DNA from: Phoronis ovalis
Taxonomy: Eukaryota; Phoronida; Phoronidae
DNA length: 50,150 nucleotides
NCBI GenBank assembly: GCA_028565635.1
Contig: JAOXYB010028066.1
Location: 1 to 50,150 of the forward strand
Direction: 5' to 3'
A program made the translations under genes and the position numbers. Below the pieces are notes generated by a model. That model made no database searches. It worked only from the letters and a program-made list of their open reading frames with translations, and was not told where the DNA came from. Below are positions 1 to 10,072 of the stretch, piece by piece. Numbering within the stretch: the first letter of the stretch is position 1; each line of letters opens with the position of its first letter.

Positions 1-26
1 TAATATAATTTAAAAATACATCATTG

Positions 27-38
27 TATATATATATA

Positions 39-81
<43 letters not shown>
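27..81. repeat. (TA)n microsatellite
   Basis: Nearly uninterrupted TA dinucleotides, with one AATATTA break around 40-45. It lies about 50 bp downstream of the ankyrin gene's stop codon on the minus strand, so it probably falls in that gene's 3' UTR or just beyond. No AATAAA on the minus strand is visible between position 1 and the stop codon, so the transcript end probably lies outside the window. Confidence 0.95.
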
Positions 82-83
<2 letters not shown>

Positions 84-130
84 GCCTGCAAATTGGAATA
101 TTTTCTAAACAAAGTCCCAAGATAGTATTA

Positions 131-1537
131 TTATAATGTCCCAGCTCTGTCTCTGTAATCTTCGAAAGTGCCTGATACTAAATTAATTCTTCCTCCTGCT
201 TGTATAGTTGGCAGTAATGACGATGACGTGCTTTTCGGATCGTTTGTTGTTTTCATAGACGCCATTAATTTTTGGGATTGTCTAGATAAATTATGAGGAG
301 CGATTGGCTGCAGAGAGTGCCGTGCACCTCTCATGCCTGAACGAGACTGGTTGTTGCTCCTGTCCGTTTCTGCTATGTGAAAACTATGGCTTTTTGCACT
401 AGCTAAACCTGTGTTTGCGTCAGTTTGATATCTCTCGTATATTAAACGTCGTTTTTGCTCTTCCTCTAAACTCAGGGGTACAGATTTGGACTGAAATCTT
501 GCGTCTGAAGAATTCGGAGATTTGTGAATGGGGATCGTTATAGAATTTGCTTGATTAGGAGAATTGCGCAAGGGACTCCGTGAACGCAGTAGACTATTGC
601 GTTCCATTTGCGTTGACCGAATTTTTGGAACCGTGTCAGTTTGTTGGATACTTGGCACATAGACTTCTACTTTGTGTTTATTCTTTTTGCTCTTTTTCGA
701 TTCATTCTTTTTTGTTTTTAATCTCTTTCCAAGTTTTGACCCTTCTGCTTCTGCAAACACATCATCCTGTACATCGTCGTCATTTCCTCTCTGAAAATAT
801 GATGCCTCTTCATTTATACTTCCTTTTGAATGCAAACTTATTCTGTCTAAACGTAGTGACGTTTTAGAACTAGTACTACTTTTCATTTGAGAACTATTTC
901 TCATCGATCTTAGCTCAATCTCTTCACTATCAAGCATGTTTTGTAAAACGTCTTTATTTGTTATTGCACTTGTATCTGCTCCTGCCTCACGAACTAAAAT
1001 TTTTACACACTCGCCGAACCTTAGCTTAAATGCATGCAACAGTGGCGTGACGCCGTTGTTATTAGCTTTATCAACTTCCAGTGAATTTTTCATGTGAGCT
1101 GAGTTAACTAAAATCCGTATAAAAGATGCGTTATTTGCGTTCACTGCAAGATTAAGAGGCGTATTGCCTTCCTTGTCCACAATATTTGGATCACAGTGCA
1201 CCTTACGGACCAACAAACGGGAAACGTCATCTAATCCGGGATTCATAGCCGCCATTGCCAACGATGTACGTCCGTAACAGTCTTGTACATTTACATCCGC
1301 GCCATGTCGTAATAATAACCGTACCATATGTGTTCTAACATCCTGTCGCGCCAACTGTGTGGCTATTAATAAAGTTGTTCTTTGAGCTCCGTCTTGAATG
1401 TTGACGTCAACTTGTGAGTTTTCCAGCAATGACGTAACAATTCGCACCTTTCCGTTTTCTACGGCTTTTAACAACGCTTGGGAAGCATCCCTTACTTCAC
1501 GACTTGCTGATCGAACGTGAATTCGTCTTGTTGACAT
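131..1537 (-). CDS. ankyrin-repeat protein, ANKRD34-like (large, probably last coding exon)
   Basis: From the ATG at 1537 to the TAA at 131 the frame encodes 468 residues. About five ankyrin repeats fill residues 20-195, with typical DVNIQD, LLLRHGADVN, TPLNLAV and TPLLHAF signatures. The rest is low-complexity and polar, with an acidic patch, then a lysine-rich stretch near residues 270-289 that could be a nuclear localisation signal, then Ser/Arg-rich sequence to the end. Length, N-terminal repeats, and an insertion in repeat 2 before MVRLLL resemble the ANKRD34 family; that is recall, not alignment. Ankyrin repeats bind protein partners, but the partner is unknown. The frame stays open upstream to a TAA near 1630 without another ATG. 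A strong acceptor (pyrimidine tract ending in TTTCAG, exon from 1569, phase 1) precedes this ATG, so an upstream exon may add N-terminal residues or be 5' UTR. Confidence 0.8.
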   Translation of the reverse strand: MSTRRIHVRSASREVRDASQALLKAVENGKVRIVTSLLENSQVDVNIQDGAQRTTLLIATQLARQDVRTHMVRLLLRHGADVNVQDCYGRTSLAMAAMNPGLDDVSRLLVRKVHCDPNIVDKEGNTPLNLAVNANNASFIRILVNSAHMKNSLEVDKANNNGVTPLLHAFKLRFGECVKILVREAGADTSAITNKDVLQNMLDSEEIELRSMRNSSQMKSSTSSKTSLRLDRISLHSKGSINEEASYFQRGNDDDVQDDVFAEAEGSKLGKRLKTKKNESKKSKKNKHKVEVYVPSIQQTDTVPKIRSTQMERNSLLRSRSPLRNSPNQANSITIPIHKSPNSSDARFQSKSVPLSLEEEQKRRLIYERYQTDANTGLASAKSHSFHIAETDRSNNQSRSGMRGARHSLQPIAPHNLSRQSQKLMASMKTTNDPKSTSSSLLPTIQAGGRINLVSGTFEDYRDRAGTL

Positions 1538-1568
1538 GTTTAAAGAATCTTCACCATTATCGTTTATC

Positions 1569-1590
1569 ACTGAAATAACAGAAAACAAGT
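1569..1590 (-). other. splice acceptor of the ankyrin exon
   Basis: On the minus strand a T-rich tract ends in TTATTTCAG, with the exon starting at 1569 as TG ATA AAC. The exon therefore begins with two bases that finish a codon (phase 1). This fits a spliced gene whose 5' part lies at higher coordinates. Confidence 0.6.
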
Positions 1591-1599
1591 TGATAAAAT

Positions 1600-1660
1600 A
1601 ATGCCGTGAGAGGTGAGGTCCATCTCGATGTTAGCTCAAGGCGCGCGCCCCGCTCCATTT
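1600..1660. promoter_or_regulatory. small CpG-rich patch with GGCGCGCGCC palindrome
   Basis: In a roughly 30% GC neighbourhood this short patch holds a 10-bp CpG-rich palindrome at 1640-1649 and a CCCCGCTCC run. It lies about 70 bp upstream of the ankyrin exon. It could be an alternative promoter that initiates directly upstream of the ATG at 1537. Two out-of-frame ATGs on the minus strand here would act as short upstream ORFs if transcribed. No TATA box is evident. Confidence 0.25.
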
Positions 1661-3063
1661 TCCTCTATCCCAGAAAGAAGTAATAATAATACGTTACTCC
1701 GTTTTATTGTTATCCAAATCAATTGTGGTTACTAATTGCTGAAAAAGAATTTCAAAGTGTACACTAATTAACTTTCGACTGTGTCTGACAGAACTATTAA
1801 AAATTAGTCTATAAACATTCTTGAAAAGAAAGTACAAAGTGGAAATAACTTGCAAATCTCGAGTTTGCCCAGAGTTTGCCTTACTTAAATTTGAAAATTC
1901 GACACTATCCATTCATTTTCGTCTAACTTATTTGCTTCAACTAATTTCTGTGATTTTTAATCCTGATACGTGAATATTCTGCTAAATATTCTAACGCATT
2001 ACTTAGGGCACGTTTAATGTTTAATGCAGTACAACAAAACGTTTTTCAGGTTTGATAAAATGAAGCCAATGTATTGTGCTAAACAAAATATATCAACTAT
2101 TAATAATTGATGCTGGATGAAAAATCACCCTAGTGATATTGAACAGTAGATCTGTTTCACTCAAAACCGAAATGCTATGTAATTACTAAATGTGAAAAAT
2201 GCAGGAAACAAATTACATGCAGTTCATGTATATTTTAAAATACCTCCATTTTTAACAGTAGCCTATTTTGGGGTAGAATTTTGATTACTGTACAGTAAAT
2301 AAGGATCTTTATATTTGAACCTCAAAACGGATGTCTAAAAAAGCTTAGTAAAACGAAAGTATGTCACCGAAATATTTTAATAATGTCCAAAATAGCTTTC
2401 CAGGGTCCGGTGAAAACGAATTATTTTGGACCTGTCTTAGAGCATGGGTAATGATTTAAAAATGCTTGAATAAATATATGTACCGGTAGCAATTGTATGC
2501 ACCAAATGAAATTACATTTTAATCGCTATCATTCCTATAGATGAAAATCTTTGGGATGATTAACATTCAGTGTGTCTGTAATAATGTTCAACGATGTAAT
2601 AAAATATACAAAATTGATTATATTTTCTAATTGAGTGCAAATCATTGCAAATGTACACATTCAGTGAAATAAAGTACGAAATTTGAAACCCAATTATCTA
2701 CCAGTAAATCATCCTATTTATTTTATTGTACAGAAGTACATGAGAAAAAACTACAATAACGACAAAAAACAAATTAATAAAATCAACTGGGACATTATAC
2801 CTTCATTTTCGTTCGCAATGTCCATATCAAAAATTAGATCTATGTCCCTCATACTTGTAGCGTTTAATAGCACCATTCCGTACATGTACTCTTCGTTCCA
2901 AAAATTATCTTTTAATGGATATTGCCATAACTTGTGTAAGATTATAAATAACTTTACTTGGAAAGAAACTCTATACTCCAAAAACATGTTGTTTTCGGAA
3001 CAGGAAGGCTTTTGACTCGGTCAGGTATACTAAAAGCATTATTATAAGACAAAAATATTATAC
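1661..3063. other. non-coding stretch upstream of the ankyrin exon
   Basis: AT-rich sequence without a defensible gene. The short open frames here (for example 1694-1912 on the minus strand) have AT-driven composition. It is probably an intron of the ankyrin gene if the exon at 3064-3186 or 9700-9729 belongs to it. Confidence 0.5.
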
Positions 3064-3186
3064 TTAAACGTAACTTTGATTTAATTTCCGGAACAATTCC
3101 CACAGATGCATGTGAAGTAGACGTTGCCGTTCCAGGAGTTGTGTAAGGATTCAAGCTTTTTATGGCATTTAGTTGCTGTATACGCT
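3064..3186 (-). CDS. candidate internal exon (phase 1-1), possibly of the ankyrin gene
   Basis: On the minus strand a strong acceptor (CAATTCCTTCCCTTCAG) precedes an open 123-nt segment that ends at a plausible donor (TTTAA followed by GTATAA). It encodes RIQQLNAIKSLNPY and then a Thr/Ser-rich stretch ending PEIKSKLRL. The codons look less AT-driven than the surroundings. Both flanking phases are 1, and joining its last base to the ankyrin exon at 1569 restores an ATG codon in frame. The phase agreement has a one-in-three chance of being accidental. No domain is recognised. It could also belong to another transcript or be a chance ORF. Confidence 0.3.
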
Positions 3187-6100
3187 CTGAAGGGAAGGAA
3201 TTGCATACAAACGCTGAGGTAACACATTCGCACATCTAGATACTTTATATATTAGATAATAGAATGGCATTTCGTTAATACCCACAAAATGTTCAAATCC
3301 AGTGGAAATAAATAATTATAAATATATCAGATATCTTTGCATTTACCCATACTGAATGTTATTGATTTCAGGTAGATTCTATGTGAGGTTGGTATTAAAA
3401 TTTTACTAGTTTAAACTGGTGAAGAACGGTATTACCCTTTGTTCAAGGGGCTTCGACATATTATTTATTAAAGAAAATAGAGTTTTTCTTTATTAATTTT
3501 TATGTTGCGCTTAGAAACACAAAACATATTTTAAAGTCTTCCTGGGCAGAAGTATTATTTATAACTTGGTGTAAATATTATGGCAGATTTTATGAAGTAC
3601 CTGTTCAATAGTTATAACGTCATTTGTACTGTCATAGAGTTTCCGAAGAATGAGCCATCTATATACGGTTATAATTAACGACAAGCAATTAATCAGCTTA
3701 TAAATACTTTGATTTTTGTTTGCTATTTATGTAGAGTACTTGTTAGCGTGTTTATGTAAATGTTCTTTATAATATGAACGAGTATCGGTTTATATGTGCG
3801 TAAAGCAAAACTAGCAATTATCGTAGTTTTTTAATGTCTCGAGATACACGAAGGTGACGTGTGCATTTATTTCAACCTATTAAAATGAAGAGATGGACAT
3901 GTAAAGGTATACATTTTAAAATGGTAATACATACTCATATAACCTGAAAAGAAGCCATTTTGGGGAGGAAAATGTGTTGCACAGGACCTAGTACTAACAA
4001 ACTTAAAACTACATAAATTACCATTACACATATATCTACAAAATTATGTCTCAGCTTTTAAAATTTTGCTCGGTTTTTAAATGTTTTTATTTTTTCAAAT
4101 TTAAGGGTCAGACAGTTTTGCAGACATCAAAAGGTATGACCACGAGCGTTTATATCGTTTCTATGTGGTTTACTTTACGTAGGCCTCCATCTAGTTTTAT
4201 TTCGCAATTGCCAGTGTGTAATTATATGTAAGTAACGGCGAGGTCTTGTTCCGGGAGTCCTGTGAGGACTTTGCCATTTTAAATTTTTTGCCGCATCATA
4301 TGGGTCGCATATACAGCGTACAGATATATTAAAGAAGAAGCAATACATAAATGCTTGGTATACCTAACACGAGCAAACTCATTGTGCCCGTCATAGTGAC
4401 ATTGTACAGCTTGCTGGACCACTAATTTGAATGTCCACCAATCCTATAGGCTACAACCCAGAGTTCCTTTTCCTGTCACGAATGATTTTACAGTAATATG
4501 CCGGCCATTTTATTAAACTAAAAAGTACCAGACGATAATCAAACACAGGCAATATGATTTGTGCACTACTTCAATTCGTACTTCGATCGATTCAAATATA
4601 GCATGCAGAGGTTGTACTTTTGTTCTACTCTACAATGTATACGAATTTTAATGACAGACATCCTGCTATAAGAATTTGCGTAAACGATATTTTTTACCTG
4701 GTTTTTGTGTGGAAGACATCCATCAACCATTCAAAAATCATCTAAACCTTGTGAAATTCTCCCTGGCCAGCTATGCTTTATAATTGAATTTGCTGTGCTG
4801 TGTGTGTTGATTTTGGTTGGTTTGCTTCACTTGATAACAAATCTATACTGTTTGCACTCTCACTGAGTCCCGAATTATTTGCCACCCAATATATTGACAA
4901 AAAACGTTCATTAAATATATAGTTGGTTGCAGTGTCTATACACATTGAACAATATTTATCGACTTTGCTTGCCCGGAACCCATTCAATGATGTGACATGG
5001 AGTACAAAACAAACATGGTAATAAACTTGTCGTGCATAGCAGTAAGCAATTTTCCTGAGATAACATTTCATTAACTTTCAAATAACGATGATTAGTAACT
5101 ATGTTCTACACGGAAATTCGGACATCATAATGTTGAGAAAATGAAAATAATTCCAATTTAAGGTAATCAGTGATCGCATCAACCAGTACGACAATCCATG
5201 TAATTATACAAAATGATGTAATTACTCGGGATAAAATTATTCTGAAAGCATGTACAGTATTCCATTAAAATATACATGCACGAGCTAAAATTAGTTTAAA
5301 ATGAACAAAATTTGACTTAGATGTGTTACCGATTGAAAATTTATCAAATACCATTAATTAGAGGCAAAATATTGGGTAATGTCTGTAATCACTTTAGGGT
5401 GAGAAGTTATTACCGGATTCTTAAAACATTATCGACTAGTAGACAGTTTTATTTAACATGTTATGAAACTGAGAATTAGTCATCTGATTCTATATAAAGG
5501 AATCTGTCAGGTTTCATAGATATTTCATTTCAAGATATAGTGTAGTGACCGTGGCCAATGATTTCAAAAGGAAATCAGATACAGAAATATTGAATAAAAT
5601 ATAGTTAACAAGGACTGCATTTCGAAATGGAAATTATTGGGAGGGCGCCGTTCGTGAAAGTACTAAAGTGTATTTTTATCGCTTTTTTAATGATGTACAA
5701 TTATAGAATAACAATAATTTATAATTTGGGAGATATAAATAAAATCACTAATTATCTCTTTTTTCCTGTTCGATTCATTTGATACAGAGAACGTAGAAAA
5801 CAATAAAACTTAATTGGTGTAATTAATTAAGCAATTAATGACCACAGGAAATAATTATAAATGACGAACAATTATTGCATCGCGGCGCCAACATTTTCAA
5901 TACATATCTCTATATTAAATACCTGTAGATGTCATGTAGTAATTTATATTTAATTTATTTTAATATTATAAACGACGTCCACATATAAACCAAGGAACGT
6001 TTTTCAGACGTTTATTTACGTTAAAAGTTATTACATAAATTATAAGTTATTATATAAAAAAACTACAACTGTAATGTTTATAAAGAGCCAGTGCAGACCG

Positions 6101-9100
6101 TTTTCATAATTTTAAAATGTCCACTAATTAAAAAGTAAGTTACCTCTTTCTGTCCATCTTAATAATTCAACCATCATTGCCAAAATTGTATGCTTGTCTC
6201 TCTTAGAAAGCGTAGCTCTTGTGAGTAATTTGTATTATGAGTGTCACATTTATACTGTTCATAAATGAACGCAGTCACCTATTATTTTGATTATATTATT
6301 TCAAACTGCATGACCAAATATGTTGACCGTCTCATGATAAATATAACCTAGTCGTGACGTCGCATTATTACAATAATAACCAACTGAATAGAAATAGCAA
6401 ATCTTTTGTCCCTGTGAGTAGCTAAATTTAACCAACATGTTAAATAAACAAACAGGATGGGGGCGCTTGATCGAATTGCTCATTCCATTCACATGTTTGT
6501 CCACCCTAAACAATTAGTCAGGTGGTGGATCCGGACCAAGTTTTCACTAATGCGTTATTTTTTTTTTGATATTTTGAGTTGTAGGTTATTCGTACTTCTA
6601 GTTCTCTTACAGTATTTTTTAAATCTGATTTTGGGTATTGTTATATTACTAGTATATATATATACGTATTAATCTCGAGAAATTAAGACCGACGAGAGAT
6701 TGATTGAGATGTGTATAGAATAGACAGGCTTTACGGAGCTTTTACTAAATCACATTATTACAAAACAAACTGATAATACCGCGCGTCACTGGATTAAAAG
6801 TTTAGCCTCTTTCTTAATGGATATAGTTTTGTAAACTGGCGTATATTCTGTTCAGTTTCTCTCTGTTTGGTAAGCGGTTTGCCTATTATACAGTTTTTAA
6901 AGGATATTGTACAAACTGAAAGGCTAATATCCCATAAAAAGGATATTATGGTTCCTTTGGGTATACCCCACGCGGCTTGTGTGACCTTTTAACTGTAAAT
7001 TGCATTTTTGTTGCAATCCTTCACTTTTTATTCGATCTTTAATACTAGAAACACAGGAAGTCTAACATTTCGTTTTACATAAAATTTATAAAGGAAAGTA
7101 ATTTTCATTAGCCAAACTAAATATATCTAAAACTAAAAATAGATAGATGTATCCACTTTCTTGCAATTTCATTTCGAAGCAACTTAAAGTAATATAAATC
7201 TGTCCTCTCCATAGACACCGAATTCAACAGTTTGTTTTATTTAGAATTTCAAATTATAGCTTAGAAGTGAAAAACCTTGCGAATTAGTAAAATATGTTTT
7301 AATTTTAGATGCAGTTTTCAAAATACCGTGAGCAATCAATGTGAATATGTACAGCAGTCCTCAACATCTGGTGGAGTTATCTGCGATGGCAAAAATAAAT
7401 GTCCTATTACTACACCCTTCAAGACGAATAAACCTTTCATTTTTTATGTTAGCAGAACGAAAACTGACAGACTTTGCTGTGTTCCCTTTATTTTATCTTT
7501 TCTTGGCAATTTCTTTGTATATATCACGATTCGACTTACATTATATACATAAATAACGCACATACCTTTACTTAGTACGTGCTTAGTTTTTATAACTAAC
7601 CTGTATTAGACTCAAGTTACTTCTTAATTTCTAGTGAATGGTCTTCGCAGTCTAAAAAACTGTTACATAACAGGTCCTCTTGCTTCGCGATGAATCCTGG
7701 CGGTTGATATCTTAAAACTTACTTTGTGGATATGCGTATCAGTATTGTACTAAAACGGATTTAGGACTTTACAATATACGTTAGATTTCATTTATTAAAA
7801 CTGAGTCTTTATAGTTTTTGGATTATCTCTTGTTATAAAGATTTCACAGAAATATTTGTATACAAAAATAATTTTCCCGGCTTATAATTGTGCGCTAATA
7901 GACATTCGACGCATTCCATATGCCTAACATAGTCTCTCAAACACTTTCGCAATAACCTCTCATCGCGTCTAGTAAAACTGCTTTATTGACTGATCTACCT
8001 ATCTACCCTGTCCTTTGTATCTAAAGAAAGCTTGTTTTACCTCCCAGACATTGTCCTAAAAGGTATCATTTTCCCGCTAGATGTCGTCATAAATAACATA
8101 AATCTTAATAAACTAAAAAAAAAAAAATATATGGTTGCACAGTAAACATTTTGTCTATGAACGGTGTTTTACCCAAACTATTGATTTTCACGCTTTCGGG
8201 ATTTTGTGAAACAATATCTTTTTATGATATTATATATTCTACGGTGTCTATTCTACTAGATGAAAATCGAATTTTTACTGGAAGCATTTTATACAGTAAA
8301 CAAGACACTTCTGTTTTGATATCCAGAAAATATCAAAATCGACCACTCATTGTGTAGAAAAGACAACAACAATCCTCCAATGAAAATCCTATATTTTTCA
8401 TCTTATTCTTAAGAAGTGAGTTAACGGACAAGTCCTCTGTATTATGTTGATTGTATTGTATTATGTTGACTTGTGGTTACTTTATCTAAGCGTTCCATTA
8501 CAAATATTTTAAAATGACTTTTATTAAACGTTGATACATGGATGAAATGTTCCATTCTGCCATGCATCCGACATCTTTTTATTTCTACAAATTCCATAAA
8601 ATGAAGCGAAAAAAAATCAATATATATTTCAGGGACAAGCTTGACCTTGGATCCGGGAATTGAATGTTTCTCTTATATTTTAGTGAAACTGTCCCAACTG
8701 ATATTCGTTGCTCAGCCCAGACAAACGCAAAGGTAAAACTGTTTAGTAAGCTTATAGACTACAACACGGACGTTTCTTTCTAAAAATGCACTTGTCATAG
8801 TAAAGTTGCGCACAGATGTATCAAAGGAATACTGAGTCAAGGGTAGAGACGCGGCTGCTATTAAAATGAGATTTTTTTTATAGTTAATAGTAGGCATTCG
8901 TTTGTTTGTGAATATTCGGTCATGTCATTCTTTTAGCATATTTTTCTATGAATAGCTCCAGGGCTAAGTATTGATATGTACTTAATTTTTGTAAAATAAT
9001 TGTCAGAGTATAATTATTTCTCTGCATTATGTCGTTAATGTAAGCCAAATAAGCCATTTGTTAACATTGTCTATAGTATAATATTGTTATAGTCTTTTCG

Positions 9101-9690
9101 CTCACTAAGAAATCTGATATTCCTCAGGCTTTGTTTACCGAGTTGCCATCATGTTGTCATGTCATGAAAATGTTTGATAGCTACCTGTAAATAAATATTT
9201 TCCTTTATCCTTTCGTCACACGGAAACCCACTTGAAAATAAAGATTACTGAATTACGCTTTTATTCCCAAAGTGATTCAGTGATCTGTCGTGTCATCGTT
9301 AGCAATTTTGTAGTTATCTGTGGGAGTTTAGATTTTTTTGTAAAACACAGCAAAACTTTTACTATTCACTCATGTGCCAAAAATGCATGCATGCTACATG
9401 GGTACGCCTTCCCACTAACTGATGGTTCCCCAGTGAGCCCCTCTGGTAAATGCTGTTCTCTTTCCCTTTTGTTCTGCAGCAGAGCACCTTGAATTGCCAT
9501 ATATGGCGCTATATATGTCTCATAAGCCAGATATACCAGTATTAAGAGATACAACAGATTTAAAGTGATGTCTGAAAATGTAGGAAGAACATACAGTAAC
9601 AGGATTTGACTAAATTTCCTCAGATCCACGAAGCGTAGCTTGTATAAATATAACATGGCAATGTTAGAGAAGAATGGGGACAGTCCAGAG
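3187..9690. other. long AT-rich non-coding stretch, probably intronic
   Basis: No gene can be supported. The frame at 4778-5071 (minus) has a plausible C-terminal portion with a possible donor inside it (TCAA followed by GTGAAG, phase 1), but its acceptor is weak. A poly(A) run sits near 8116-8127, followed at 8133-8142 by GGTTGCACAG, which matches the end of the intronic element at 11607. The rest is simple AT-rich sequence. If the first exon at 9700-9729 belongs to the ankyrin gene, this is its large first intron. Confidence 0.5.
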
Positions 9691-9699
9691 CGCACTCAC

Positions 9700-9729
9700 C
9701 TCATCTTCGTGAGGTAAACTCTTCTCCAT
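9700..9729 (-). CDS. candidate first coding exon of the downstream minus-strand gene
   Basis: On the minus strand an ATG at 9729 opens ten codons (MEKSLPHEDE) that end exactly at a consensus donor, GAG followed by GTGAGT (9699-9694). A small CpG cluster (CCGCGCC, 9753-9759) sits just upstream in the right place for a promoter. The poly(A) signal of the coiled-coil gene is about 190 bp further upstream, so this could be the head of the next tandem gene. The donor is phase 0, which does not match the phase-1 acceptors at 3186 or 1569. Either an intermediate exon is missing from my reading or this exon is 5' UTR with a short upstream ORF. Confidence 0.3.
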
Positions 9730-9916
9730 CTGTATTATCTTTATCAAAGTTACCGCGCCTTTAGCGTTTTATGATGTCCAGATTCCAAAGTGTGTGAAGA
9801 TTGTGAGTGGCTTCTCAAGAAATCCCTTGGATCTGGATTTTTTTTAATGTCAAAACGCCATCTAGTGGGTATAATGATACTTGCACTCGATGACCTGCTG
9901 CACAAATTGATGTTGT

Positions 9917-9922
9917 TTTATT
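9917..9922 (-). terminator. poly(A) signal of the coiled-coil gene
   Basis: AATAAA on the minus strand (TTTATT on plus), about 150 nt downstream of the stop codon at 10073. It is followed in the transcript direction by ordinary AT-rich sequence. It is the first canonical hexamer after the stop. Confidence 0.6.
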
Positions 9923-10072
9923 TTTGTAAAGAAGTAGGTATACAAAAATGTAAATAATATTGTCTATTTTTGGTTTAAGTAAATATTGATCGAGTTAAAA
10001 AGCTCTTAAATTTAAAATATGCTCCAAAATTAATTGATCAATTTTTAATCGTAAAATAGTATGACGGTTGTC

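Noticed and set aside
580-867. 95-codon plus-strand frame
   Set aside because: It lies opposite the ankyrin coding exon and is a shadow; its Phe/Leu/Ser-rich composition comes from the lysine- and serine-rich codons on the other strand.
8133-8142. GGTTGCACAG matching the end of the intronic element
   Set aside because: A single 10-bp match with no hairpin, no partner and no TGACC-rich interior; chance is a reasonable explanation.
9366-9695. 109-codon minus-strand frame with hydrophobic centre
   Set aside because: It begins at a GTG immediately inside a perfect splice donor, so it is more likely the first part of an intron; no ATG start supports it.
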